From the NCBI GenBank assembly GCA_947626985.1, contig CANQUG010000003.1, positions 62,001 through 126,000 of the forward strand: DNA of 64,000 nucleotides, read 5' to 3'. How positions within the stretch are numbered: the stretch's first letter is position 1; each line of letters starts with the position of its first letter. The DNA comes from an uncultured Lachnospiraceae bacterium (GTDB lineage: Bacteria > Bacillota > Clostridia > Lachnospirales > Lachnospiraceae). The notes beneath the pieces are model-generated. The model was given only the letters and a program-made list of their open reading frames with translations, searched no databases and was not told the origin of the DNA. The position numbers and the translations under genes are program-made. Of the stretch, positions 25,888-35,324 are shown one piece after another.

Positions 25888-26077
25888 CGGACGCAGGCGG
25901 GGGCGGGCTTCCTGTCTGTTGACGGCGCAACACTCCGCCGAACTAACCGCCAACTGCGGCTAAGGCGCTCAGGAAGAGCCTTCGCGCCTAAGTCTCCGTA
26001 GGCGGTGGATTTCGTCTCCGCTAAAACCGCGCCCGAACGGTCTGCCAGACAGGAAGCCCGCCCCCGCCTGCTGTGTA
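25888..26077. ncRNA. 190-bp structured element, copy 1
   Basis: Perfect inverted repeats of 26 bp (25893-25918 and 26046-26071) close a 127-nt interior that holds several shorter hairpins, such as CCGC 25935-25938 with GCGG 25956-25959, and AGGCG 25963-25967 with CGCCT 25985-25989. A second copy lies at 51336-51525 in the same orientation. Base changes between the copies are compensated in the stem and at two internal pairs, which argues for a selected structure. The interior contains no ORF. I cannot name an RNA family; a non-coding RNA or a small non-autonomous mobile element are both possible. The remainder of 25727-26423 holds no supported gene. Confidence 0.65.
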
Positions 26078-26423
26078 CTCAATTGTCCGTGCGCCCTTAT
26101 CATGTGAAAAAACAGAACCAGATATTTCAGGCAGCAGCGCAAAGTTCTTATATAAAGTTCTTATGGGAATTTTCGTACTGTGCAAGAAGTAATCACATCT
26201 CTTCTTTCATGTAAAAACATTTCATGTAAAAAAGGGATTGTCAGATAATTACATGACAGCGCAATACAGGAATGATTTTCGTAATTCTTCCTGTAATACG
26301 GCATATCTGTAACTATCGGCAATCCCGCTCTTATGATTCCGTATTTATGATGAACCGCACCCAGAAAATCTCCTTTCTGCGGCAGCTCTGGGCGGATATC
26401 TCCACCCTCCCGAATCTCTATTT

Positions 26424-28697
26424 TTATGCTGTGATTCCTGTCTCTCTCAGCACCTCCGCCACATCGCGAACGAAGGTGATCTCCATGGCATTTTTGACCT
26501 CCGCGGCTACCTCTTCCAGATCCTCCCGGTTTCCTTCCGGCAGAAATACTCTGGTGATTCCGGCCCTGTGGGCCGCCATAAGCTTTTCCGGCAGGCCTCC
26601 GATGGGCATTACCACGCCTCTTAAGGAGACCTCCCCCGTCATGGCGATTTCCGGGCTGACGGACTTTTCGTTCACCAGGGAGGCGATGGCCGTAGTGAGC
26701 GTAATTCCGGCCGACGGGCCGTCCTTGGGCACGGCGCCGGAGGGAACGTGAATGTGGAGATCATTTTTCTCGAAGAGCTCCGCCTTTTCAGGGAACATGG
26801 ATTTCACCACGCTGACGGCGATCTGGGCGGACTCCTTCATGACGTCTCCCAACTGTCCCGTGATGACGATCTTCCCGGAACCCTTTACAAACACAGCCTC
26901 TATAAAGAGGATATCTCCGCCCGCCTTCGTCCAGGCCAGGCCCGTCACGATTCCGTGACGTTTCTCCTCCAGCATCTGCTCATGGCGGATGGGCTTCTGA
27001 TCCAGAAACTCCTTCAGATTCTCCGGGAGAACCGTGATAGCGGCTTCATCCCCCTCCACCAGCTTCACCGCGGCGAATCTGCAGAGGGTATCCAGCCTGC
27101 TCTTCAGTCCCCTCACGCCGGCTTCCATAGTATAGTCCGAAATAATGGACTCCAGAGCTTCATCCGTCACATGCAGCTTTTCCGGCAGAATCCCCATGGA
27201 CTTCATGGCGTTGGGGAGAAGATGTCTCCTGGCGATCTGCAGCTTTTCCGTGGCGGTGTATCCCGAAAAGGGAATGCTCTCCATCCTGTTCAGCAGCGGC
27301 TCCGGTATGGTATCCGTGGTATTGGCGGTGCAGAGAAACAGGACGTTGGAAAGGTCATAAGGAACATTCATATAATGGTCGGTGAAATTGCTGTTCTGCT
27401 CCGGATCCAGAACCTCCAGCAGCGCGCTGGCAGGGTCCCCGTTATAGGACTGGGCCAGCTTGTCCACCTCATCCAGGACTACCACGGGATTCATCGCTCC
27501 GCTGCGCCGGATGCCCTGCATGATCCTTCCCGGCATGGCCCCCACGTAGGTCCTGCGGTGGCCGCGGATTTCCGCCTCATCCCGGATGCCTCCCAGACTG
27601 ATCCTCACATACTTCCGGCGAAGAGCCCGGGCAATGCTCTGCCCGATACTGGTCTTGCCCGTTCCCGGAGCGCCCACAAACAGCAGAATGGAACCGGACT
27701 GTTTTTTATTCAGGTTCATCACTGCGATCTGCTGAATGATTCTCTGCTTCGGCTTTTTCAGCCCATAATGGTCACTGTCCAGAATCTCCTTCGCCCGGGA
27801 AAGATCGATCTCCGGCATGTCCTCGTTTTTCCAGGAAAGACCGGTGACGAAATCCAGATAATCGTAAAGCATCCCGTATTCATGGCCGTTCTGGCCCTCC
27901 TGCTTCATACGGTTCAGCACTCTCTCCGCCTCGGCCCGCGCCGTATCGTTCATGCCTGACTTTTGGATCTTCTCCTCAAACTGCTGAATATCCGTCATAT
28001 TTTCCGGATGGAGCTCGTCCAGCTTCTCCTGAAGAAAACGGATCTGCTTTTTAATGGCGTCCTCCCGGTAAAGCCGTTCGTCGGACTCCTTCTGGGCGCT
28101 CTGCACCTCGGTCCGGACCTTCATCATCTCCAGAAAGCCGTAAAACACCTTTTCCAGCAGGTCTGCCCGCAAAGATCTGGAATCCTGGGAAAGAATCTCA
28201 TATTTTTCTTCCGCGGGAATGGGAAACATGTAAGATATAAAGGAAACCAGTTCGTTCATGCTTTTCCACCGGGACGAGTACTGTCTCATGGTCTCCTCCC
28301 AGGGAGTGTCCTGAAGAAAAGACATCAGGCTGGATTTCATTTCTTCAAAACGTTTTTTTTCTTCCTCCTCGCTTAAATCTTCCCTGTCCGGACGTCTCGC
28401 ATATTCCACCTGCAGCACTCCGTCGGTGATGCCGATATCCGAAACATCCATGCGGCTCCTTGTGTCAATATACACCATGTCGTCATTGTCAATCTGTTCT
28501 ACCATCCCGGTTACGCCAATGGGATAAAAATCCTGAACGGTTATATTCTCCTTTTCCTTATTCTCCTTCAGCATCAGAAAAATCACGCTCTCCCCAACCT
28601 GGATATTTCTGCCTGAAAGTTGTCTCAAATATGTGCCCTGAAAATAGCAGGTCACGTTCGGTAACAGCAACAGATCATAAATTGGCACAATCATCAT
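26424..28697 (-). CDS. lon: ATP-dependent Lon protease
   Basis: This is a 757-residue cytoplasmic protease that degrades misfolded and regulatory proteins. An N-terminal LAN/PUA-like domain (residues about 1-190) is followed by a coiled helical part. The AAA module has Walker A GAPGTGKTS at 342-350 and Walker B VVLDEVDK. The protease domain has the catalytic Ser662 in KDGPSAG and Lys705 in GGLPEKLMAA. The length is slightly shorter than the common 770-800. The start has GGGAGGG upstream. A CIRCE operator lies between promoter and start, so the gene should be under HrcA heat-shock repression. Confidence 0.97.
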   Translation of the reverse strand: MMIVPIYDLLLLPNVTCYFQGTYLRQLSGRNIQVGESVIFLMLKENKEKENITVQDFYPIGVTGMVEQIDNDDMVYIDTRSRMDVSDIGITDGVLQVEYARRPDREDLSEEEEKKRFEEMKSSLMSFLQDTPWEETMRQYSSRWKSMNELVSFISYMFPIPAEEKYEILSQDSRSLRADLLEKVFYGFLEMMKVRTEVQSAQKESDERLYREDAIKKQIRFLQEKLDELHPENMTDIQQFEEKIQKSGMNDTARAEAERVLNRMKQEGQNGHEYGMLYDYLDFVTGLSWKNEDMPEIDLSRAKEILDSDHYGLKKPKQRIIQQIAVMNLNKKQSGSILLFVGAPGTGKTSIGQSIARALRRKYVRISLGGIRDEAEIRGHRRTYVGAMPGRIMQGIRRSGAMNPVVVLDEVDKLAQSYNGDPASALLEVLDPEQNSNFTDHYMNVPYDLSNVLFLCTANTTDTIPEPLLNRMESIPFSGYTATEKLQIARRHLLPNAMKSMGILPEKLHVTDEALESIISDYTMEAGVRGLKSRLDTLCRFAAVKLVEGDEAAITVLPENLKEFLDQKPIRHEQMLEEKRHGIVTGLAWTKAGGDILFIEAVFVKGSGKIVITGQLGDVMKESAQIAVSVVKSMFPEKAELFEKNDLHIHVPSGAVPKDGPSAGITLTTAIASLVNEKSVSPEIAMTGEVSLRGVVMPIGGLPEKLMAAHRAGITRVFLPEGNREDLEEVAAEVKNAMEITFVRDVAEVLRETGITA

Positions 28698-28721
28698 ACC
28701 GCATAACCCTCCCAGGGTTTG

Positions 28722-28748
28722 TTAGCACTCGCCTTCATCGAGTGCCAA
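28722..28748. promoter_or_regulatory. CIRCE heat-shock operator of lon
   Basis: TTAGCACTC (28722-28730), nine bases, then GAGTGCCAA (28740-28748) match the HrcA-binding consensus TTAGCACTC-N9-GAGTGCTAA with one mismatch. It is located 24 bp upstream of the lon start codon, inside the leader. Confidence 0.88.
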
Positions 28749-28818
28749 CACCCTGTTTAAAAAATGTGCTTCCATAAAAAAATCCCCAAGAAGCACCTCT
28801 GAAGCTCTAATCATAACC

Positions 28819-28846
28819 ATTATAGTACAATTATAAGATTTGTCAA
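28819..28846 (-). promoter_or_regulatory. Sigma-A promoter of lon
   Basis: On the minus strand a perfect -35 TTGACA (28846-28841) and a perfect -10 TATAAT (28824-28819) are separated by 16 bp. The predicted leader is about 115 nt and contains the CIRCE site. The stretch 28850-29105 between this promoter and oppA holds no gene I can support. Confidence 0.85.
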
Positions 28847-29105
28847 TTATTTTTTTGCAGCAAATAAACGAGACGGAAATTATTTGTAGATTTTTGTCGT
28901 TTCCTCCCCATTTTGTGCGAAAATTATTCCAACTTTCAGGCTGAATATTCAGAACAAAACATTCTAACACCGGAACCTCCCGAAGGGACGGGACAGTGAC
29001 TTTTTCTGCCATCGGAGGGACGCCGCGCGAAAAAGCCCCCGCCCCTCCCGGGTGAGAGGAACGGAGGCCGTCTAAAATCGCACTGTCTGATTTCAGCAAC
29101 AGAGA

Positions 29106-31028
29106 TTATCTGCCGAACTGGATATCATTGTTGCCGGAATTGGTCGTCCACATTTCCAGCATGTTGATAGGGTCGTTGAAGTCTGCCAGCCATCCGTTGC
29201 GGGCCATGTCATAGTTGCCTGCTTTACGCTCGTTCAGGAATACGTTCCACTCCTGGGTCTCGATGGTCACGTCGATACCTACAGCGGCGAAATCCTGCTG
29301 AATGGCTTCTGCAACCGCCTGATGTCCGGTTCCTTCATTTACGATGTAGGTAATGCTCAGAGGAGTATCCGCGGAGAGCATTCCGTCGTCGCCGAATACG
29401 AAGCCGGCTTCCTCAAGGCATGCCCTTGCTTCTTCCACGTTGGCGTCAAAGGCATCATAGGAAGGATCAAAGTATCCTACAGCTTCCTCACAGGGATAGG
29501 TATAAGCGTCGTCGTTGGCGCGGAACTCGCCGCCGTTGCCGTCCAGCATTCCTGCGGGAATGAAGGTGTTGGCGGGCTGCTGTCCTGTCTGGCCGATGTT
29601 CTCAACGATGTAGTCACGGTCGATCAGCAGGGACAGACCGCGTCTCATGGCGTTGGCCTGCTCCACAGTCTTGCCTTCAAACAGCGGGCTGTTTACGTTG
29701 AAGCATACATAGTAGGTTCCCAGGTTGTCCACGATGTGGAATTCCGGATTGTCCAGAAGACCTGCGATCTCATCTGTGGGAACGGTATCCGCGAAGTCCA
29801 GGTCGCCTGCGTTGTAGGCGGCGAAAATAGCGGTATCATCCGCGCTGAGCATCAGCTCGATCCTCTCGATCTTAACCTCGTCAGCTCTGTAGTAGTTGGG
29901 GTTCTTTACATAAACCATGCTCTCATTGTGGGTCCAGCTCTCCAGCGTGTAAGCGCCGTCGGTCACAAAACCAGCCTCCAGAGCCCATGCGCCGGGGTTC
30001 TCCTGCCAGCCCTCCGCGGACTCCACAGCTTCCTGTTTTACAGGATAGTATGCCGGGAACGCGCACAGGTCAAGGAAGTATACGCAGGGAGCAGCCAGAT
30101 TCACGGTAAGGGTTTTTCCGTCTTCGCTTGCGGTCACATCCAGAGTTCCGTCGTCTTTTCTGGCGATTACATCAAACATGTACGCATAGTCTGCAGCCGT
30201 AGCGGGATCTGCGGCACGGTTCCATGCATATACAAAATCCGTCGCGTCCAGATCGGAGCCATCGCTCCAGAGCAGGCCGTCCTTCAGAGTAAATACATAG
30301 GAAAGACCGTCCTCGCTCATCTCATAATTATCAGCCAGCGCCATAACCACTTCACCGGCCTCATTATAAGCGCAGAGTCCTTCGAAGGAGTTTACTACCA
30401 GGCAGGCGCCGTCCACGGTGGTATTCAGCGCCGGATCCAGCTTGTCAGGCTCGCTGGCCAGGTTCATGCGAAGGGTGGTATTGTCGCCGTTGTCAGCGAA
30501 CATGAAATATTTGAATCCATATGCGTTGCTGTAGATTCCCGTCACGTTCTCGCTCTGCATATATACGTCGTTGTAATAATAAAGGGGAACAATGGCGTTG
30601 GTCTCCATCAGCATGTCTTCCGCCTGATGCATCAGAGCCTCACGCTCGGCAGTATCGGTAGTCGTCTTAATCTGAACGATCAGGTCATTGTAAGCCTGCC
30701 ATTCCGGAGCTGCTTCAGAAGATCTGCTGGCAACGTCAGCCACCATGCCGCCTGCTTCTTCAGCGGGAGCTTCCTCGCCTGCATCCTCTGCGGGAGCTTC
30801 CTCACCTGCGTCCTCCGCAGGAGCTTCTTCGCCTGCATCCTCTGCGGGAGCTTCTTCTTCTGTACCTTCCTCGGCAGGAGCTTCTTCATCAGCTGTTTCC
30901 TCTGCGGGAGCCTCTTCTTCCACAGCAGCTTCCTCCGCAGCTGCATCTTCCTCCGCGTAAACCGCGCTGACAGGAGCCATCGCAGTAGCGGTTGCAAGGA
31001 ACAGAGCCATCAGTTTCTTAGCTTTCAT
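29106..31028 (-). CDS. oppA: Oligopeptide-binding protein, circularly permuted, with acidic repeat linker
   Basis: This is a 640-residue extracellular solute-binding protein of family 5. Residues 1-25 are a signal peptide ending AVYA, with no lipobox cysteine. Residues 26-95 are an acidic Ala/Pro/Glu tract with 9-residue repeats (GEEAPAEDA). Residues about 108-178 (EREALMHQAEDMLMETNAIV, YNDVYMQ, NAYGFKYFMFA) match what is normally the C-terminal end of this family. The usual N-terminal core starts only at about 184 (LRMNLASEPDKLDPALNTT) and runs to NSGNNDIQFGR at the stop, exactly where the missing C-terminal part would begin. It is the last gene of the opp operon. How it stays at the cell surface without a lipid anchor is unclear. 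Confidence 0.92.
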   Translation of the reverse strand: MKAKKLMALFLATATAMAPVSAVYAEEDAAAEEAAVEEEAPAEETADEEAPAEEGTEEEAPAEDAGEEAPAEDAGEEAPAEDAGEEAPAEEAGGMVADVASRSSEAAPEWQAYNDLIVQIKTTTDTAEREALMHQAEDMLMETNAIVPLYYYNDVYMQSENVTGIYSNAYGFKYFMFADNGDNTTLRMNLASEPDKLDPALNTTVDGACLVVNSFEGLCAYNEAGEVVMALADNYEMSEDGLSYVFTLKDGLLWSDGSDLDATDFVYAWNRAADPATAADYAYMFDVIARKDDGTLDVTASEDGKTLTVNLAAPCVYFLDLCAFPAYYPVKQEAVESAEGWQENPGAWALEAGFVTDGAYTLESWTHNESMVYVKNPNYYRADEVKIERIELMLSADDTAIFAAYNAGDLDFADTVPTDEIAGLLDNPEFHIVDNLGTYYVCFNVNSPLFEGKTVEQANAMRRGLSLLIDRDYIVENIGQTGQQPANTFIPAGMLDGNGGEFRANDDAYTYPCEEAVGYFDPSYDAFDANVEEARACLEEAGFVFGDDGMLSADTPLSITYIVNEGTGHQAVAEAIQQDFAAVGIDVTIETQEWNVFLNERKAGNYDMARNGWLADFNDPINMLEMWTTNSGNNDIQFGR

Positions 31029-31092
31029 AATAGTACCTCCTAAAAAATATTTATTTTAAAGGGTGCCGCCCTCTAAAATCACAGATCGCATT

Positions 31093-32055
31093 TTACTTGT
31101 TCCAGCACGCCACCATATGCCCGTTTCCTCTGTCTGCCAGAGAAGGACACTCCCTGGCGCACTGCTCCGTGGCGTAACGGCAGCGGGAGCGGAACGCGCA
31201 TCCCGTAGGCATATGCATGGGACTGGGCACATCGCCCTGCAGAATGATCCTCTTCCTCTGCCTGGTGATCTTCGGGTCCGGAATGGGAACCGCGGACAAA
31301 AGAGAAATCGTGTAGGGATGCTGGGGATTATCATTCAGCTCGTCCGCATCCGCGATCTCCACGATCTTCCCCAGATACATCACGGCAATCCTGTCCGAAA
31401 TATGACGCACGATAAGAAGGTCATGAGCGATAAACAGATAGGCCACACCCAGCTGTTTCTGCAGATCCTCGAACATATTCACCACCTGGGCCTGAATGGA
31501 CACATCCAGAGCGCTCACCGGCTCGTCGCAGATAATGAACCTGGGATCCACAGCCAGAGCCCTGGCGATGCCGATCCTCTGCCTCTGACCGCCGGAAAAC
31601 TCGTGGGCGTACCTTCTGGCATGCTCCGCGTTCAGTCCCACCAGCTCCATGAGATTTAAAATCTTCTCCCTGCGCTCGGCCCTGGTGCTGTACAGCTTAT
31701 GCACATCCAGAGGTTCTCCGATGATATCCTCCACCGTCATACGGGGATCCAGGGAGGAATAGGGATCCTGAAACACCATCTGCATTTCCTTCCGCAGTTC
31801 CGTGATGTTGCTGTTCGTCACCTTCCTGCCGTCAAAGAGAACCTCTCCCCCGGTGGGCTGATACAGCCGGAGGATCGTCCGGCCCACAGTGGTCTTTCCG
31901 CATCCGGACTCCCCTACCAGTCCCAGAGTCTCGCCGGGCCTGATGGAAAAGGAAACCCCGTCCACCGCCTTCAGGCTGGTCTTTTTCATAAATCCCGTGC
32001 TCACCGGGAAATACTGCTTCAAATCCTTTACTTCTACCAGATATTCGCTGCTCAA
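31093..32055 (-). CDS. oppF: Oligopeptide ABC transporter ATP-binding protein OppF
   Basis: This is a 320-residue ATPase with Walker [10 protein letters not shown], signature [14 protein letters not shown] and Walker [15 protein letters not shown]. The C-terminal oligopeptide extension contains the Cys-rich region [14 protein letters not shown], which in some relatives binds an iron-sulfur cluster. It pairs with OppD to drive peptide uptake. Its start overlaps the oppD stop by four bases (ATGA), so the two are translationally coupled. Confidence 0.95.
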   Translation of the reverse strand: MSSEYLVEVKDLKQYFPVSTGFMKKTSLKAVDGVSFSIRPGETLGLVGESGCGKTTVGRTILRLYQPTGGEVLFDGRKVTNSNITELRKEMQMVFQDPYSSLDPRMTVEDIIGEPLDVHKLYSTRAERREKILNLMELVGLNAEHARRYAHEFSGGQRQRIGIARALAVDPRFIICDEPVSALDVSIQAQVVNMFEDLQKQLGVAYLFIAHDLLIVRHISDRIAVMYLGKIVEIADADELNDNPQHPYTISLLSAVPIPDPKITRQRKRIILQGDVPSPMHMPTGCAFRSRCRYATEQCARECPSLADRGNGHMVACWNK

Positions 32056-33071
32056 GCCTTCACACCTCCCGCCTCTTTTTCCATCATCAGCCGCTTCACG
32101 TTCATCCAGCAGGAGGCCCTGTGGGTCTCGCTGATGGCCAGCTCCTCCGGCTTATGATCCAGACAGATCTTCATGGCATTGTCGCAGCGGCTGCAGAAGG
32201 CGCAGCCCTTCGGCATGTTCAGAAGATTGATGGGCGTGCCGCTGATGGGGATCAGCCGCTCCTTGCTGTTGTTCACATTGGGAATGGAGCGGAGAAGTCC
32301 TTTGGTATACTCGTGGCTGGGGGAATAAAAAATATCATCCGCCGTTCCCCGCTCACAGATGCTTCCCCCGTACATGACAATGATCTTGTCGCACATATCC
32401 GCGATAACGCCCAGATCGTGGGTCACCATGATGATGGCCATTCCCAGGGACTTCTGCAGCTCCTGCATCAGTTCCAGGATCTGGGCCTGAATAGTCACAT
32501 CCAGCGCCGTGGTGGGTTCATCCGCAATCAGAATATCCGGCTCGCAGGCAAGCGCCATGGCAATCATGACACGCTGGCGCATTCCTCCGGAAAGCTCGTA
32601 GGGATACTGCCGGATTCTTCTGGCAGGCTCGTTCACCCCTACCAGCTCCAGCATCTCGATGGCCCGGGCCCGGGCCTCCTGCTTCGTCTTATTGGTGTGA
32701 AGAAGAATCGCCTCCATGATCTGATTTCCGATGGTATACACCGGATTCAGGCTGGTCATGGGATCCTGAAAGATAATACTGCAGCATTTGCCCCGGAAGC
32801 CGGCCATCTGCTTTTTGGAAAACTTCGTGATGTCCTGCCCTTTATAGAGAACCTCGCCTTCGATAATGCGTCCCGCCTCCGCCAGAATCTGCATGATGGA
32901 GTAAGCGGTCACGCTTTTGCCGGAACCGGATTCGCCTACGATTCCCATAATCTCGCCGGGCTTCAGGTTAAAGGACACGCCGTTGACCGCCTTGACCTCC
33001 CCGGAATCCGTAAAAAACGATGTGTGGAGATTATTCACCTCCAGTATGTATTCACTGCTGTTTCCGCTCAT
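32052..33071 (-). CDS. oppD: Oligopeptide ABC transporter ATP-binding protein OppD
   Basis: This is a 339-residue ATPase with Walker [10 protein letters not shown], signature [16 protein letters not shown] and Walker [15 protein letters not shown]. The C-terminal part shows [19 protein letters not shown], again with the Cys pattern seen in Opp/Dpp ATPases. A GAGGTAG ribosome binding site precedes the start at 33071. It lies 4 bp after oppC in the order oppB-C-D-F-A. Confidence 0.95.
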   Translation of the reverse strand: MSGNSSEYILEVNNLHTSFFTDSGEVKAVNGVSFNLKPGEIMGIVGESGSGKSVTAYSIMQILAEAGRIIEGEVLYKGQDITKFSKKQMAGFRGKCCSIIFQDPMTSLNPVYTIGNQIMEAILLHTNKTKQEARARAIEMLELVGVNEPARRIRQYPYELSGGMRQRVMIAMALACEPDILIADEPTTALDVTIQAQILELMQELQKSLGMAIIMVTHDLGVIADMCDKIIVMYGGSICERGTADDIFYSPSHEYTKGLLRSIPNVNNSKERLIPISGTPINLLNMPKGCAFCSRCDNAMKICLDHKPEELAISETHRASCWMNVKRLMMEKEAGGVKA

Positions 33072-33075
33072 ATCA

Positions 33076-34164
33076 CTACCTCCTCAGCTTCGGGTCAAAA
33101 GCATCACGCAGTCCGTCGCCCAGAAGGTTGAAGGAAAGCACGATGAGACAAATCACAACCGCCGGAAAGACCAGCTTATGCGGGTAGCTCTGCAGACCGC
33201 TGCGGGCCGCGTTTGCCAGAGAGCCCAGAGACGGCATGGGAGCCTGCACGCCCATTCCCAGAAAGCTCAGGAAGCTCTCCGTGAAGATTGCCGAGGGAAC
33301 CTGCAGGGCCGTGGAAATAATGATCACGCTGAGGCAGTTGGGGATAATATGCTGCCGGATGATCCTGGCAGGCTTCGCGCCGATGGAGCGGGCCGCCAGA
33401 ATATACTCGTTCTCCTTGATGGTGAGGATCTGCCCCCGGACAAGACGGGCCATGCTCACCCAGTAGAGCAGGGCAAACACCAGGAACAGGGAGATCATAT
33501 TCACTCCCAGCCCGGCCAGAACCGTATTCTGGATCAGCGGCGCCAGGGTCTCCTTCATGATCACCGAAAGAAGGATCACCATCAGCATATCCGGCAGGGA
33601 GTATATGATATCCACGATCCGCATCATAATCAGATCCACCCTGCCTCCCGCATAGCCTGCCACACTTCCGTACAGCAGTCCGATAATCAGCACAATGATG
33701 CTGGCAAAAAGTCCTACCGCCAGGGATACCCTCGTTCCGTAAAGAATGCGGACAAAGTAATCCCGGCACTGCTCATCCGTTCCCAGAATGTGGGGGAACA
33801 GCTTCTGCCCCTCGTCGATGGCCTTCTGCTCGTTCTTGGACCAGGTAAAGGGCATCAGGTTTTTGGCCGTCTTGTCCCGGCGGCCGTTTACGGAGATCAT
33901 CTCCTCATATCCGTAGGGCACCACCATGGGGCCCACAACGCAGGCCAGAACGATCAGCACCAGCACCACAATACTCATCATAGCCAGCGGATTTTTTTTC
34001 AGGCGGCGCATACCGTCCTTAAAAAAGGTGGTGGACTCGCTCATAACCTCCTGCTGAGCCTTCTCCTCCTCCGTAGCCAGATCGAACTGGGAGGGGCTGA
34101 ACCGGGAAAGATCCACCTGCAAACTGAAAGGATTCTTCTTAAAATCGTTATTCTTATCTGCCAT
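33076..34164 (-). CDS. oppC: Oligopeptide ABC transporter permease OppC
   Basis: This is a 362-residue permease with a long cytoplasmic N-terminus (about 80 residues), an OppC_N membrane helix (LAMMSIVVLVLIVLACVV) and a five-helix BPD_transp_1 core. The core has the EAA-like loop ARSIGAKPARIIRQHIIPN that contacts the ATPases. The length is on the high side because of the N-terminal extension and the inserted segment between the first two helices. The gene follows oppB by 21 bp. Confidence 0.95.
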   Translation of the reverse strand: MADKNNDFKKNPFSLQVDLSRFSPSQFDLATEEEKAQQEVMSESTTFFKDGMRRLKKNPLAMMSIVVLVLIVLACVVGPMVVPYGYEEMISVNGRRDKTAKNLMPFTWSKNEQKAIDEGQKLFPHILGTDEQCRDYFVRILYGTRVSLAVGLFASIIVLIIGLLYGSVAGYAGGRVDLIMMRIVDIIYSLPDMLMVILLSVIMKETLAPLIQNTVLAGLGVNMISLFLVFALLYWVSMARLVRGQILTIKENEYILAARSIGAKPARIIRQHIIPNCLSVIIISTALQVPSAIFTESFLSFLGMGVQAPMPSLGSLANAARSGLQSYPHKLVFPAVVICLIVLSFNLLGDGLRDAFDPKLRR

Positions 34165-34185
34165 CTTGATTCCTCCAAATGTTCC

Positions 34186-35097
34186 TTAATCAAAGGTAAT
34201 ACGCGGGTCAACCAGCTTGTACACCAGGTCGCAGATCAGGTTCATCACCACCATCAGAGTAGCCAGAAAGATGGTGGTGGCCATGACCATGGGGTAATCC
34301 CGGTTGGTGATTCCCGTTACAAATTTAGATCCAAGACCGCCGATAGTAAAAATATTCTCCACCACAAGACTTCCTGTAAGGATATAGGCAATCATGGGCC
34401 CCGCATAGGTGATGACCGGAATCAGAGCGTTCCGGAGACCGTGCTTGAAGATTACCTTCACAGGAGCCACTCCCTTCGCCCGGGCCGTACGCACGTAATC
34501 CTGTCCCAGAGCGTCCAGCATGCTGGTCTTGGTGAGGCGGGTGGTGTAAGCCATGGGGTACAGAGAAAGGGCGATCACCGGAAGCACGTAATTCTGACTG
34601 TCCGTGCTGAAAACCGGAAACCATCCCAGCTGAATACAGAACACCAGCAGCAGAAGGGTCGCCAGCACGAAGCTGGGGACCGCCGTGGCGAGGGTGGACA
34701 GAAACACGATCAGCCGATCCGGCCATTTATTTCTGTTCAGAGCCGCAATACTGCCGAACACAATTCCGCAGGCCAGCGCCACAGCCGCCGCCATGCCGCC
34801 CAGCTTCGCGGAAACGGCAAAGGACTCGCTGATGGTCTTCATAATATCCCGCCCTGTTTTCAGGGATACGCCGAAATCCCCGTGGGCCAGGTTTTTCAGA
34901 TAAAGTCCGAACTGTACGATCACCGGTTTGTCCAGATTGTACCGTTCCATCAATACCGCCTTCACCTCCGGGCTGGGGGCCTTCTCCGAATCAAAGGGGC
35001 CGCCCGGGATGGCGTTCATCCCGAAAAAGGTAATCGCGCAGATGATAAATACTGTCACAATCGCCAGCAGTATTCTCTTAACCACGTATTTTGCCAA
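34186..35097 (-). CDS. oppB: Oligopeptide ABC transporter permease OppB
   Basis: This is a 303-residue permease of the OppB/DppB family (AKYVVKRILLAIVTVF at the start, EAA-like loop TARAKGVAPVKVIFKHGLRN). I choose the TTG at 35097 as the start because AAGGAG lies ten bases upstream and the resulting N-terminus MAKYVVKR is the family norm. A GTG three codons earlier is too near the ribosome binding site. It is the first gene of the operon, with a strong sigma-A promoter about 75 bp upstream. Confidence 0.94.
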   Translation of the reverse strand: MAKYVVKRILLAIVTVFIICAITFFGMNAIPGGPFDSEKAPSPEVKAVLMERYNLDKPVIVQFGLYLKNLAHGDFGVSLKTGRDIMKTISESFAVSAKLGGMAAAVALACGIVFGSIAALNRNKWPDRLIVFLSTLATAVPSFVLATLLLLVFCIQLGWFPVFSTDSQNYVLPVIALSLYPMAYTTRLTKTSMLDALGQDYVRTARAKGVAPVKVIFKHGLRNALIPVITYAGPMIAYILTGSLVVENIFTIGGLGSKFVTGITNRDYPMVMATTIFLATLMVVMNLICDLVYKLVDPRITFD

Positions 35098-35173
35098 GTG
35101 AATCACTCTCCTTCGTCATTTTGTCTGCCCTCCCGTACATTTGTCCACCGGCGGGAGACATAATCGCTAACCT

Positions 35174-35203
35174 ATTATATAATTCTGATTCAATATTTGT
35201 CAA
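35174..35203 (-). promoter_or_regulatory. Sigma-A promoter of the opp operon
   Basis: On the minus strand, TTGACA (35203-35198), an 18-bp spacer and TATAAT (35179-35174). Both boxes are perfect. No obvious operator palindrome overlaps it. Confidence 0.82.
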
Positions 35204-35324
35204 TGTTCTTTCAGGATTAATACAAAAGTTGAAAATAACAAAAAATAATGAAATAATACCCGGAACCGTGGCAGAAGTACAGGAAAAAACAGAGAACATC
35301 AGATAAAATATGGGAATTTCTTTA

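Noticed and set aside
25888-26077. Classical MITE explanation for the 190-bp element
   Set aside because: Not fully excluded, but terminal repeats of a MITE family should be the part most conserved between copies, whereas here the arms differ and only their complementarity is kept; no target-site duplication is visible.
28722-29099. A 125-codon minus-strand ORF upstream of lon
   Set aside because: It overlaps the lon promoter and the CIRCE site, and the product has no domain-like pattern.
29322-31043. A 573-codon plus-strand frame with SSAGAS repeats at its end
   Set aside because: Antisense of oppA; the repeats are the reverse reading of the acidic EEAPAEDAG tract.
32917-35163. A 748-codon open frame on the plus strand
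   Set aside because: Antisense to oppD, oppC and oppB; the product is His/Gln-rich with no recognisable domain.
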